NCBI GenBank assembly: GCA_024707365.1
Contig: JANPZV010000001.1
Span: 124,001 to 188,000, forward strand
Length of the DNA: 64,000 bases
Source of the DNA: Terricaulis sp.
GTDB lineage: Bacteria; Pseudomonadota; Alphaproteobacteria; Caulobacterales; Aquidulcibacteraceae
Reading direction: 5' to 3'
Part shown: in pieces, positions 17,821 through 27,252 of the stretch
How positions within the stretch are numbered: position 1 is the first letter of the stretch
Layout: every line of letters begins with the position of its first letter
Program-made: the position numbers and the translations under genes
Notes under the pieces: model-generated
Database searches by the model: none
The model's input: only the letters and a program-made list of their open reading frames with translations
What the model was told of the DNA's origin: nothing

Positions 17821-18060
17821 CTAAGCGTCCTGGAAAAAGGGCTCAACCACCCCGGAATACTTAATGGTCAGCTGCTTGCCGCGCCGATCCACGGTTTTGC
17901 CCACAGCCAGGCGCACCCAGCCTTCGCTGACGCAATATTCCTCCACATTGGTTTTCTCTTCGCCCTTGAAGCGAATGCCGACCCCGCGCGCCAGCACGGC
18001 CTCGTCATAATAGGGGCTGTCAGGGTCCACCGAGAGGCGGTCAGGCGGGGCTTCACTCAT
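17821..18060 (-). CDS. DUF3297 family small protein
   Basis: 79 residues, with the compact family pattern 'PDRLSVDPDSPYYDEAVLARG' split across 'VGIRFKGEEKTNVEEYCVSE' and 'GWVRLAVGKTVDRRGKQLTI'. Function is unknown; it is common in alpha- and gammaproteobacteria. ATG 18058-18060 overlaps the ppx stop, so it is translationally coupled to ppx. Confidence 0.85.
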   Translation of the reverse strand: MSEAPPDRLSVDPDSPYYDEAVLARGVGIRFKGEEKTNVEEYCVSEGWVRLAVGKTVDRRGKQLTIKYSGVVEPFFQDA

Positions 18061-19555
18061 GTCGTCCTCATTTCCGCGGCCAGCCCAAGCGCGCTTGCGG
18101 CGGCGTCCAGGCGGCGCTGTGCGGTTTCCGTGGCCAAATGGCCGAGCGCCTTCTTCACACGAAGCTCAAGCCTTCCGTCAACCGCCGAAAACGCAAAGGC
18201 GGCGAGCAACGCCTCGCTGCGCCCTGAAATATCGGCTCCCAGCCGCAGCGCCGCGCCCAAAGCGGCCGCGCCGGCGCGCTGCTCGTCGCCCAGCAGGCGG
18301 GCGTAGGCTGGCGAGAGGCGCGGCGGGGCCTTGACGTAGCGATGGTGGATCGCGGCGGCCAAGAACGCGCGCTCCTCATGCGACACCGCCACAAGCGGCG
18401 CCCGCAGCACCAGATCAAACATCACCTCGGCGCGCTGATCGGGATGGAGCGGGCCGCCAATATCAGCAAGGCGCGCCGCCGCCCCGCGCAACACCCGATC
18501 CTGCGCCAGCGAGAACACCGGCGTGCGCGCATCAAACACCGGCGCAAGCCATTGCTCCAGCGCCGCGCCAAACGCACGCGCCCGCAACGAGCGGCCCGCG
18601 AACGCCGCCGCCGAAGCGATCAGCGGATGCACGCAAAGCGCCTCTTTGCTCATCCGCTCCAGCAAGACGCCCTCACGCAAGCCAAGCGCGGAGAGGATCA
18701 CCCGGTCAAACTTGCCAAGCAGCATCACTTGCTCAAGCACCGCCGCCGCATAGGGCAGCGAATCCGCGCGCTTGGCCGCCGCATCTTCAAGCCGCTCAAG
18801 CGAGCGCTTGCTCTGCTTGCGCACCACGTCCACGAGCTTGAGCACGTCCGCGCGCGCGATTTCATAGTGATGCAGCACGCCGAGCGGATGATCGCGCAGC
18901 GCCATATCGATGCGGCCCAGCGCGCGCCAGGCGCCGCCAACGGCGTAAAAATTGCCGCCCTTGCGCTTGAGCGCTTTGGCCTTCGCCAACACCTCGGCCG
19001 CATGCTTGGCTACGCGCGCATATTCAAAGCCGTCATCGCGCGCGAGCGCGAGCGGGCCGAGCGCGAAGGTTTCGCCCCCGCCTGGGCCTTCGGCGCTCAT
19101 GGGGATGAGTTCAAGGCTCGCCCCGCCGAGATCGCCAACCACGCCATCGGCCTCCGGCGCGCCGGCGGCGACCCCGAGCGCGGAAAGCCGCGCTTCATCG
19201 GCGCCGCTCAACACGCGCAGCGCAAAGCCGGTTTCATCCTTCACCCGCTCAACGAAGGCCGCGCCGTCGCGCGCCTCCCGCACCGCGGCGGTGGCGACAG
19301 GGAACACATCCTTGACGTCGCGCGCTTCCACCAGCGTGTCAAAACGCTTGAGCGCGCGCAGCGAAGCTTCGACGCCATCTTCAGCAAGAAAGCCGTTCTT
19401 GGGCAGATCGCGGCCAAGGCCGGCCATCACCTTTTCATTGAGGATAGGCGTCATCGCCCGCCCGTCGATCCGGTAGATCACCAGGCGCACGGAGTTTGAG
19501 CCGACATCGATGACGGCCGCTTCCTGGCCGTCCTTCAGGCCCCGCGCCCGCTCAC
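18057..19555 (-). CDS. ppx: Ppx/GppA family exopolyphosphatase (N terminus uncertain, possible frame break near 19540)
   Basis: About 490-500 residues. The actin-like ATPase-fold phosphate loops are visible: 'AVIDVGSNSVRLVIY' (about 19515-19475) and 'GVVGDLGGASLELIPM'. The C-terminal half looks like the HD-related domain of this family. No in-frame ATG precedes the first motif. GTG 19553-19555 would start it if one base is missing in the G-rich run at 19537-19545. It lies 13 bp after ppk1 on the same strand, pairing polyphosphate synthesis with its breakdown (or pppGpp hydrolysis). Confidence 0.88.
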
Positions 19556-19567
19556 GGGCGCACCGCC

Positions 19568-21759
19568 TTAATAGCCGCGCGCGCCGATATGATCGAACGC
19601 CGCAGGCGCATCGCCTTTGATCGCGCGCCCGCGCCCCGAGAGGCTCGGGTTGCGCATGAAGTAATTATGCGCGTTGAAGGGCTCGTCCGGCAGTTTGGAA
19701 ACATCGACCCGTTTAAACACCCCATCCTGGTCCATGTACCAGGATTGCGCCTCATCGTTGAGGTTCGCGACCATGATCTGATCGAGAACTTGCTGGTGTA
19801 CGGTCGGATTTTCAACCGGGCACATGACCTCAACCCGCCGGTCGAGGTTGCGCGGCATCCAATCGGCGGAGGAGAGGAACACTTTGGCCTTCGGGTGCGG
19901 CAATTTCGCCCCGGCGCCGAAGCACACGATTCGCGAGTGCTCGAGGAATCGCCCGACGATGGATTTCACCCGGATGTTTTCGCTCATGCCCGGAACGCCG
20001 GGCCTGAGGCAGCAAATGCCGCGCACGACAAGATCGATCTTCACGCCCTCATTGGACGCACGATAGAGCGCATCGATGATCTCAGGATGCACCAGCGCAT
20101 TGAGCTTGGCCCAGATGTTCGCAGGCCGGCCCGCGCGCGCGTGTTCAATCTCATCATCAATCAGCTGCAGCAGCGTTGATTTCACGTTGATCGGGCTCAT
20201 GGCGATCTTTTCAAGCTCGGCCGGGCGCGCATAGCCCGTGACGAAATTGAAGAGGCGCCCCGCATCGCGGCCCAACGCCGGATCGCAGGTGAACAGCGAA
20301 AGATCCTGATACACGCGCGCGGTGATGGGGTGATAATTGCCGGTGCCGAAATGGGTGTAGGTGCGCAGGCCGTCCGCCTCGCGCCGCACCACAAGGCTCA
20401 CCTTCGCGTGCGTCTTGAACTCGATGAAGCCGTACACCACCGAAGCGCCCGCGCGCTCCAGCATCTCCGCTTGGCGCAGGTTCGCCTCTTCGTCAAAGCG
20501 CGCCTTGATCTCGATGAGGGCGGTGACGTTCTTGCCCGCTTCGGCGGCGGCCACGAGCGCGGCGACGATCGGTGAATCGCGCGAGGTGCGATAGAGCGTT
20601 TGCTTGATCGCCACCACGGCCGGATCGGCGGCCGCCTGACGGACAAATTGCACCACTGAATCGAACGATTCATAGGGGTGGTGCACAAGAATGTCTTTCG
20701 CCCGGATGGCGGCGAAACTATCGCCGCCGAAATCCTTGATGCGCTCAGGAAAGCGCGGCTCATAGCGGGGAAATTTGAGATCCGCGCGCTCGATCGCCAC
20801 AAGCTCATCCAGGCCCGACAGGCCCAGCATGCCATCCACGATGATCACATCGCGCGGATTGGCCTGGATTTCGCTGATGATGAAAGCGCGCAAATCTTCG
20901 GAGCCGACGATTCAAACTTAAGGCGCACGATTTCCCCAAGGCGCCGCTCTTTGAGCCGCACCTGGAATTCGCGCACCAGATCTTCGGCCTCTTCGGCGAT
21001 TTCGATGTCGCTATCGCGCACGATGCGGAAAACGCCATGCGAGACGACCTTGTGGCCGGGGAAAAGCTCGTTGAGGAAAAGCGTGATGGTGTTTTCGAGC
21101 GAAAGGAACCGCCGCGCCCCGCGCTGCGGGCTTGCTTCGGCGCCCGTCACCTCGATAAACCGCGCCACTTGGCTGGGCACTGGGATCAGCGCATTGCGCG
21201 CGCGCTCATCCTGCTTGCGCTTGAGCTTGAGGGCGATGGCGAAGCCAAGATTGGGGATGAACGGAAACGGGTGCGCCGGGTCAACCGCGAGCGGGGTGAG
21301 CAGCGGGAAGATTTCCGCCATGAAAAAGGCTTTGAGCCATTTGCGCTCGGCCTCGGTGAGCTCTTCGACATCGAGCACGCTCACGCCCGCTTCGCGCAAT
21401 TCGCCTCTCAGCAGCCGCCAGTTTTGCTGTTGCCGCGCGATCAGTTCTGACGCCGCCGCATGGATCGCCGAGAGCTGCTCGGCCGGGGTGCGGCCATCCT
21501 GGCTTAGAATGGAAACGCCGGCCTTCACCTGCTCATGCAGGCCCGCCACGCGCACCATGTAAAATTCATCGATATTGGACGCGGAGATGGAGACGAACCG
21601 CAAGCGCTCCAGCAAGGGATGGCCGGCATTCTCCGCCTCTTCGATCACGCGGGTGTTGAACGCGAGCCATGAGAGCTCGCGATTGATGAAGCGGTCCGGG
21701 CTTGTCAAAGTTGGCGTATTCTCCGCCTGCCCGCGCGATTTCTTGCGCGCCTTCGCCAT
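19568..21759 (-). CDS. ppk1: polyphosphate kinase 1 (frame broken near 20907)
   Basis: About 730 residues after joining. It makes polyphosphate from ATP. The N-terminal domain begins '[20 protein letters not shown]', the head domain follows, and the two PLD-like catalytic domains carry '[19 protein letters not shown]' (autophosphorylated His region) and '[20 protein letters not shown]', with 'THFGTGNYH' between. The break, after 'LKFESSA', restores '[12 protein letters not shown]' if one C is added at 20906-20908. It follows hda by a few bases and precedes ppx. Confidence 0.95.
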
Positions 21760-21762
21760 TGA

Positions 21763-22451
21763 TTAACCGTCTCCAGCGGCCCGCCATTGGGCCTCAGCCT
21801 TTTCCAACGCCTTGCGCGCCACGGCGAGGGTCACGGGTTTGGCGGCTTTGGCCAAATCCGCATCCAACGTCGCGGCCCAATCGCGCGCCGCCGCGAAGGT
21901 TCGCGGCAGCCGGCGCGCCAAGTAACGGGCCGCACTATCGCTCAAGAGAATGAATTGTTCGCGACATACGCGGCGTAAAACCACCTCCATCAGCGCCTCA
22001 TCGGGCTCGCCCAGGCGCGCAATGGCGAGATTTTGCAGCCTTGAGCGCAAATCCGGTATGGTTGACGGCCAGTGAACGGGGGCGCCCGCGCCCGTCAGCA
22101 GCAGCGCCCCGCCTTGCGCGCGGGCCAAATCCAGCAGCCGCCACAGCATCGCTTCATCGGCGCCCGCATCCGCATCATCGATCAGCACGCGGCCTTGGGC
22201 TGCGCTGAAAATCGCCGCCGCATCGTCCGGACCGGCGCCCGGCGCGATGCGCCGCGCGCCTGCTTCCAGCGCCCAGGCCAGCGCCAGATGGGTTTTGCCC
22301 GAGCCCTTGGGCCCAACCAGCGCCATCGCGCCCGAAGGCCAGCTGCGCCAATCCTTGATGAGCCGCACCGCATCCTCGTTGGCGCGCGAGACAACATGCG
22401 TCTCGGGGCGCGTTCGCCCATGCGGAATTCAAAAAGGCGCGGCTGGCGCAT
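21763..22451 (-). CDS. hda: DnaA-related regulator of replication (Hda/HdaA type; frame broken near 22408)
   Basis: About 229 residues. From ATG 22451 ('MRQPRLFEFRMGE') a missing C in the C4 run at 22407-22410 restores 'THVVSRANEDAVRLIKDW'. AAA+ features are Walker A 'LVGPKGSGKTHLALAW', Walker B 'RVLIDDAD', and the arginine-rich region 'IPDLRSRLQNL'. The length lacks the DnaA helix-turn-helix domain. Family members stimulate DnaA-ATP hydrolysis with the sliding clamp; the short N terminus would hold the clamp-binding peptide. It starts at the base next to the DUF2066 stop. Confidence 0.85.
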
Positions 22452-23517
22452 CTATCGATTTGCAGCCCGCAGCACTGGGCCCATGCCGGTTTGCTCAAGC
22501 CGCACGCCGCGCCGCTGCAATTCGGCCTGCAATTGGTTCGGATCGCCCACGAACGAGAAGGAGACAAGCGCGCCTTCACGCCCCACCGCCTCGATGCGGA
22601 TTTCGGAGATCAGCGTTTGCGCCGCGCCTTCGAGGCCCTGCTTGATGCGTTCCCATTGCGCCTGATCGGTGTAGAGCGCAGAGGCTGAAAGCCGCCCGCG
22701 CTGGCCCCCGCCAATGGCGATGCGCGATTTCCATTCATTCTGGATGCGCAGATTGGCTTGCTCAGCCAGCGACGCGAACGCGGCGCGATAGGCCGCCGCA
22801 TCGCCGCCATTGATGCGCGCCGTCACCTCGCCGCGATCGCGGCGGTTGGCGCTGTCCACTTCAACTAGGCTCGCGGACGCCGTTTGCCCCAGCACGCGCA
22901 CGGTGGCGTAAAGCGCAGACGCCGCGCCCGCCGCTTGCGCATAAGGCTGAGCCGCCGCCCAATCGGGCGCGCCTTGCAGGCCCTCGGGCGCGAGCGTCAG
23001 CGGCGCAAGCTCATCGCCAAAGCCGCCTTGAGCCCAGACCTGGCCAAATCGCGGCGGTTTCCGGCGCCACGTCCGGCCCCGCCGCCGCAACAGCCAGCAC
23101 CGGCGCGGTGCGCGTATCGACGACGGCGAGATTGTGCCCGCGCAGATAGGTGCGCACGCCGCTCGGATCGAACCGCACCGTGAGGCGGCCGATATAACGG
23201 GTGGAGGAGCGGCGCTCTTCCTCCACGTCCACGCTCAGCACCAGGCGCTCAAGCACCGCTTCATCGATCGCCGGCAGGCTGGTGCGGGAAAGCTCATCGG
23301 GGATGGTGAGCCGCTGCACCAGGCGGTTGAAGGCTTGGCGCTGGGCGGCGGAAAAGCCGGCCTGCTGCGCGGCGGCGGCGTTGGCGGCGGTTTCGTCCAC
23401 CTGGACCCCGCCCACGGCGTAGACATTGTCGCGGACCTGGGCGCTTGCGAGCCCCGGCGCGAACGCGCACAAGGCCAGGGCGAAGGCGGCCAGGGCGGCC
23501 AAGGGCGCAGCTTTCAT
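22452..23517 (-). CDS. DUF2066 domain-containing secreted protein (frame broken near 23053)
   Basis: About 355 residues. ATG 23515-23517 opens a signal peptide (about 1-27). The conserved beginning 'DNVYAVGGVQVDETAANAAA' and 'AFNRLVQRLTIPDE' is followed by 'YIGRLTVRFDPSGVRTYLRG', typical of DUF2066. The two frames meet at the GCCGCCGCG run at 23050-23056. The family is usually found immediately before hda and after or opposite purM in alphaproteobacteria, as here. Function is unknown; a periplasmic location is likely. Confidence 0.85.
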
Positions 23518-23598
23518 CGGGAACCTCGTGACGCGGGATGATACGACCCTAACTGGGGCGGAATCGCCTATCAATGCGGCGACATTCGGAAACAGCAC

Positions 23599-24642
23599 TT
23601 GACCCAAGCTCCCAAACCACCCGCAGGAACCAACGGCCTGACCTATCGGGACGCCGGCGTCGATATCGACGAGGGCGAGCGCCTGGTCGATCTCATCAAG
23701 CCGGCGGCGAAATCCACAGCCCGGCCCGGCGCTGAGGCCGCCTTGGGCGGATTCGCCGCCGTGTTCGACCCAAAAGCCGCTGGATTCAAAGACCCGCTGT
23801 TTTTGGCCACCACCGACGGCGTCGGCACCAAGCTGAAAATCGCCATCGAAAGCGGCCGGCACGAAACGGTGGGGATCGATTTGGTCGCCATGTGCGTGAA
23901 CGATCTTTCGGCCCAGGGCGCTGAGCCGCTGATGTTCCTCGATTATTACGCCACCGGAAAGCTCAACGCCGAGGATGCGGCCAAGGTGGTGCTCGGCATC
24001 GCCGAGGGCTGCCGCCAAGCGGGCGCGGCGCTGGCGGGCGGGGAAACCGCCGAGATGCCGGGCATGTACGCGCACGGCGAATATGACCTCGCCGGCTTCT
24101 CCATCGGCGCGGCCGAGCGCGGGACGCTGCTGCCGCGCGTGGATGAAATGCAGGTTGGCGATGTGATCGTGGGCGTCGGCTCAAGCGGGCCGCACTCGAA
24201 CGGCTATTCGCTGGTGCGGAAGATCGTGGAGCGCTCAGGGCTCGCCTGGGATGCGCCCGCGCCGTTTGAGGCGGGCAAGAGCCTCGCCGAAGCGCTGCTC
24301 GCGCCCACGCGCATCTACGCCAAGGCGCTGAAACCCGTGTTTGAGGCCAAGCTGGTGAAGGGCGCGGCGCATATCACTGGCGGGGGCCTGGTTGAAAACA
24401 CCCCGCGCGCATTGCCCGATCACCTTGCCGCCGATTTTGACTGGAACGCTTGGGCGCGCCCGGCCGTGTTTGAATGGCTGCAAGCAACCGGCGGCGTGCC
24501 CGAAGAAGATATGCGCCGCACTTTCAATCTCGGCATCGGCATGGCGCTGATCGTGGATGCGGGACATGCGGACGCGGTGATCGCGCAATTGAGCGCGGCG
24601 GGCGAAGCTGCGTTCAAGATTGGCGTTCTCAAAAGCGCATGA
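23599..24642 (+). CDS. purM: phosphoribosylformylglycinamidine cyclo-ligase (AIR synthase)
   Basis: 347 residues. Fifth step of purine synthesis, ATP-dependent ring closure to AIR. Family motifs are '[20 protein letters not shown]', '[16 protein letters not shown]', '[20 protein letters not shown]', '[14 protein letters not shown]' and '[14 protein letters not shown]'. The start is TTG 23599, needed to include the conserved N terminus; no nearby ATG or GTG fits. It is divergent from the DUF2066-hda-ppk1-ppx cluster and followed by purN after a palindrome. Confidence 0.95.
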   Translation: MTQAPKPPAGTNGLTYRDAGVDIDEGERLVDLIKPAAKSTARPGAEAALGGFAAVFDPKAAGFKDPLFLATTDGVGTKLKIAIESGRHETVGIDLVAMCVNDLSAQGAEPLMFLDYYATGKLNAEDAAKVVLGIAEGCRQAGAALAGGETAEMPGMYAHGEYDLAGFSIGAAERGTLLPRVDEMQVGDVIVGVGSSGPHSNGYSLVRKIVERSGLAWDAPAPFEAGKSLAEALLAPTRIYAKALKPVFEAKLVKGAAHITGGGLVENTPRALPDHLAADFDWNAWARPAVFEWLQATGGVPEEDMRRTFNLGIGMALIVDAGHADAVIAQLSAAGEAAFKIGVLKSA

Positions 24643-24647
24643 AACAC

Positions 24648-24753
24648 CACCCATCCCCGGGGCGCCGCGCAGCGGCGAGCCCGGGGCCCATAAATGCAAA
24701 TGCTTGTGTTTATGGGCCCCGGACTTGCGCGTTGCGCAATCCGGGGATGGGTG
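24648..24753. repeat. nested palindrome between purM and purN
   Basis: The outer arms CACCCATCCCCGG (24648-24660) and CCGGGGATGGGTG (24741-24753) and the inner arms CCGGGGCCCATAAA (24681-24694) and TTTATGGGCCCCGG (24709-24722) are perfect reverse complements. The loop is AT-rich. The element lies within a purine operon, so it may act on mRNA stability or relative expression rather than full termination. Confidence 0.75.
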
Positions 24754-24773
24754 AAAAACCGGTGCGGCGCATC

Positions 24774-25346
24774 ATGAGTAGAAAGCGCGCCGCCGTCCTC
24801 ATCTCCGGCCGGGGCTCGAACCTGCAAGCGCTGCTTGAGGCCAAGCAGGACGCCTATGAGATCGTGCTCGTGATCTCCAACAATCCCGATGCGCCGGGCC
24901 TTGCCATAGCGGGCGCGGCGGGCGTTGAGGCGCTCGCCATCGATCACAAGCCGTTCGGCAAGGACCGCGAAGCCTTTGAGCGCGCGATGGACGCGGCGCT
25001 CAGCGCACGCAAGGTCGATCTCATCGCGCTGGCGGGCTTCATGCGCGTGCTGACGCCGTTTTTCGTGCGCGGCTGGGAAGGCCGGCTCGTCAACATTCAT
25101 CCCTCGCTGCTGCCCAAATATCCCGGCACGCAGACGCATCAGCGTGCGCTGGAAGCAGGCGATTCCGAGCATGGCTGCACAGTGCATCTGGTGGTCGAAG
25201 AGGTGGACGCCGGCGCCATTCTCGGCCAAGCGCGCATGCCGATCCTGCCCGGCGATACGCCCGAGGCGCTGGCCGCGCGGCTGTTGCCGATTGAGCACGA
25301 GCTTTATCCGCGCTGTCTGGCGGCGTTAGCGCAAAGTAGCGAGTAG
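24774..25346 (+). CDS. purN: phosphoribosylglycinamide formyltransferase
   Basis: 190 residues. Uses 10-formyl-THF to formylate GAR. Motifs are 'AAVLISGRGSNLQALLEA', the catalytic region 'LVNIHPSLLPKYPGTQTHQ' with Asn, His and later Asp, and 'GCTVHLVVEEVDAGAI'. ATG 24774 gives the standard N terminus; an upstream in-frame ATG at 24747 lies in the palindrome arm. The last codons and the TAG stop are formed by the first copy of a GTAGCGA heptamer array, so the C terminus ('AQSSE') has been written by the repeat. Confidence 0.95.
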   Translation: MSRKRAAVLISGRGSNLQALLEAKQDAYEIVLVISNNPDAPGLAIAGAAGVEALAIDHKPFGKDREAFERAMDAALSARKVDLIALAGFMRVLTPFFVRGWEGRLVNIHPSLLPKYPGTQTHQRALEAGDSEHGCTVHLVVEEVDAGAILGQARMPILPGDTPEALAARLLPIEHELYPRCLAALAQSSE

Positions 25347-25370
25347 CGAGTAGCGAGTAGCGAGTAGCGA
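25336..25370 (+). repeat. tandem heptamer array (GTAGCGA x5)
   Basis: Five exact copies of GTAGCGA run from 25336 to 25370, starting inside the last codons of purN. A degenerate complementary series (TTCGCTACTCACTATTC..., 25407-25435) lies on the other side of the ndk terminator hairpin, so the whole forms an extended imperfect stem. Short-unit array plus inverted partner is the same design as at 5735-5836. Confidence 0.8.
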
Positions 25371-25406
25371 AAGAAAAAAGGGCGCCTGCGTTTCCGCAAG
25401 CGCCCT
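25371..25406 (-). terminator. intrinsic terminator of ndk
   Basis: Read on the minus strand, a strong GC stem (GGGCGC.TGCG paired with CGCA.GCGCCC, one mismatch, 25380-25405) is followed by TTTTTTCTTT. It lies about 30 bp past the ndk stop. On the plus strand there is no T run, so it is directional for ndk. Confidence 0.8.
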
Positions 25407-25433
25407 ATTCGCTACTCACTATTCACTCTTCGC

Positions 25434-25856
25434 TCAGCCAACGATCTCTTGATCGTTGAAGAAGAACTTGATCTCGCGCTCAGCGTTTTCGAGGCTGTCT
25501 GAGCCGTGCACGGAATTGGCCTCGATCGATTCGGCGAATTGCTTGCGGATCGTGCCGTCAGCGGCGTTGGCCGGATTGGTCGCCCCCATCACGTCGCGAT
25601 ACTTGGTCACCGCGTTCTCGCCTTCGAGCACCTGCACCACAACCGGGCCGGAAATCATGAAGCTGACGAGATCACGGAAGAACGGGCGCTCTTTGTGCAC
25701 GTCATAAAAGCCTTCGGCTTGGCCTTCGGAGAGCCAGATGCGCTTTTGCGCGATGATCCTAAGGCCCGCGCCTTCGATCACGGCATTGATGGCGCCGGTG
25801 AGGTTGCGCTTGGTGGCGTCGGGCTTGATGATCGAGAACGTGCGTTCGGCGGACAT
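25434..25856 (-). CDS. ndk: nucleoside diphosphate kinase
   Basis: 140 residues, the standard size. Exchanges phosphate between NTPs and NDPs. Starts '[18 protein letters not shown]'; the active-site His is in '[17 protein letters not shown]', and '[18 protein letters not shown]' binds nucleotide. Monocistronic, convergent with purN, with its own terminator. Confidence 0.97.
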   Translation of the reverse strand: MSAERTFSIIKPDATKRNLTGAINAVIEGAGLRIIAQKRIWLSEGQAEGFYDVHKERPFFRDLVSFMISGPVVVQVLEGENAVTKYRDVMGATNPANAADGTIRKQFAESIEANSVHGSDSLENAEREIKFFFNDQEIVG

Positions 25857-25922
25857 GAGTTTGGCTCCGGGAGGAAATTCGAGCCGGGTCTATAGCCGCG
25901 CCTTTCCGCGCCGCCAAGTGCG

Positions 25923-26204
25923 TCAGAAACACCGAAGCTCGGTCACGCGGCCGTTTGCGTCGGTCAAGATGTTTAATCGATCCTCGCGCAAATCCATGGT
26001 GACAGCGTCATTCGGCCCGATGATGCGCGTGCGCGGGGGCAAGCTGGCGCGATCGATCGCGCCGGCGTCCGCCCCGATCAAATGGCGGAAATTCGCCGAA
26101 CGGCAGAGATCGCCGGCCGGAGGCGGCCCCTCAGGCGAAACCGGCGCAGGCGCGCTGGCGCAGGCGCCCAGCAGCAGCGCCGCCGCGAACAGCCCCGCGC
26201 GCAT
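25923..26204 (-). CDS. I78-family-like inhibitor lipoprotein (copy 1)
   Basis: 93 residues from ATG 26204. Lipoprotein signal with lipobox 'LLLGAC'. The mature part matches the I78 protease-inhibitor pattern: an early Cys ('DLCRSANFRHLIGADAG'), 'LPPRTRIIGPNDAVTMD', 'REDRLNILTDANG' and a final Cys ('ELRCF'). Family members such as the Aspergillus elastase inhibitor block serine proteases; activity here is inferred from the fold pattern only. The start overlaps the stop of a paralogous gene. Confidence 0.75.
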   Translation of the reverse strand: MRAGLFAAALLLGACASAPAPVSPEGPPPAGDLCRSANFRHLIGADAGAIDRASLPPRTRIIGPNDAVTMDLREDRLNILTDANGRVTELRCF

Positions 26205-26530
26205 CAATAGCACGCCAGGGATGAGACCAGCCCATCTGTCCCGCTCATGATGTTGAGCCGATCGGGACGGAAATCCTGGGTGACGATCGAATCCGGCGTC
26301 AAGAGGCGCGCGCCCGAGGGCAGCGTGGATTGATCGATATCGGCCAAGGGCGTGCCGATCAGGTGCTGAAAGCGGGAGGCGTCGCAGGTGTCCTGCTCGG
26401 TCGCTTCCTGCTGATTTTGCGGGAGGGCCTCAGCCGTCTCGGCCGGCGTTTCCGGCGCGGGCTCGGGCGCGGGCTGGCTGCACGCGGCGGCGAACAAGGC
26501 GGCGGTGACAAAGAGGGTCGCGCGGATCAT
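26204..26530 (-). CDS. I78-family-like inhibitor lipoprotein (copy 2)
   Basis: 108 residues from ATG 26530, which overlaps the holC stop (ATGA). Lipobox 'LFAAAC', then a Pro/Glu-rich linker (about 18-45), then the I78-like core: 'DTCDASRFQHLIGTPLADID', 'LPSGARLLTPDSIVTQD', 'RPDRLNIMSGTDG', final 'LACY'. It is clearly paralogous to the next gene. The linker would hold the inhibitor-like domain away from the membrane. Confidence 0.75.
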   Translation of the reverse strand: MIRATLFVTAALFAAACSQPAPEPAPETPAETAEALPQNQQEATEQDTCDASRFQHLIGTPLADIDQSTLPSGARLLTPDSIVTQDFRPDRLNIMSGTDGLVSSLACY

Positions 26531-26976
26531 GCCTGCTTCTCCCATTTTCCCTGTGCGCTCTCGCGCCAGTAGGAGGCGATGATGCCCGCCTCTTTGGCTT
26601 CTTTCCAGCGCCGCCGCGCCGATTCCAAGGCGGCTTCATCGCGGCCATCGAACATGAGGCACGCGCGCTCAAAGCTGGCGAGATCGCCCGCTTCGGCGCC
26701 GTCGATCAAGAACAACGCCTTGGCCCCGTTCGGGTTTCCCTCAGCCGTGGTGAGCCAAACCGGCTGGCGCGCGGCCTCGCCTTCGCCCTCGCGCGCGTGG
26801 GGGAGGAAGCTTTCATCCCGCCAGGTCCACAAGGTTGTATCCAGCGCCTCCAGCCGCTCGGCGCTGCCGCCGCGCACTAAAGCCCGCCAGCCACGCTGCA
26901 AGCATTTTTCCAGAAGCGGCGGCAGCGCCCGCTCAAGCTCCGTGCGCTCGAGATGGTAAAACCAAAGCTCAGCCAT
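26527..26976 (-). CDS. holC: DNA polymerase III chi subunit
   Basis: 149 residues from ATG 26976. The HolC pattern is 'AELWFYHLERTELERALPPL', 'LEKCLQRGWRALVRGGS', 'LDTTLWTWRDESFLPHA', 'PVWLTTAEGNPNGAKALFLI'. Chi links the clamp loader to SSB at the replication fork. It overlaps the upstream 92-residue gene by 8 bp. The pepA-holC order is the usual one, with a small insertion between them here. Confidence 0.9.
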   Translation of the reverse strand: MAELWFYHLERTELERALPPLLEKCLQRGWRALVRGGSAERLEALDTTLWTWRDESFLPHAREGEGEAARQPVWLTTAEGNPNGAKALFLIDGAEAGDLASFERACLMFDGRDEAALESARRRWKEAKEAGIIASYWRESAQGKWEKQA

Positions 26977-27247
26977 CGGCGCCGCCCGCGACATGGCGAA
27001 CCGTTACGTACATAGGCAGCTGCGGATCATCGAGCGCGCGATGGATCAGCGCCATAGCCTCTGATGCAGCGTCAGCCGGAACGGGGATCGAGAAATCCTC
27101 CAGCGCCGCCATGCGCGCATCAAGCGCCGCCAGATCGACCCAGCCTTGCTGCGCCGCCGCGCGCCACACCGTTTCGATGTAGCCGGCGAAGCGCTCCTCT
27201 TCGAGATCGTCAATCGGCCCGCGCAAGAGGATGTCGATGCGGTCCAA
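26969..27247 (-). CDS. hypothetical 92-residue protein between pepA and holC
   Basis: Compact acidic protein without signal or membrane segment. Starts 'MDRIDILLRGPIDDLEEERF', ends 'LPMYVTVRHVAGG'. It overlaps holC by 8 bp and follows pepA by 5 bp, so it is very likely translated in the same operon. No family is recognised. Confidence 0.65.
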   Translation of the reverse strand: MDRIDILLRGPIDDLEEERFAGYIETVWRAAAQQGWVDLAALDARMAALEDFSIPVPADAASEAMALIHRALDDPQLPMYVTVRHVAGGADG

Positions 27248-27252
27248 CGCGC

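Noticed and set aside
25336..25370. Possible CRISPR-like repeat array
   Set aside because: Units are 7 bp, directly adjacent, with no spacers and no cas genes.
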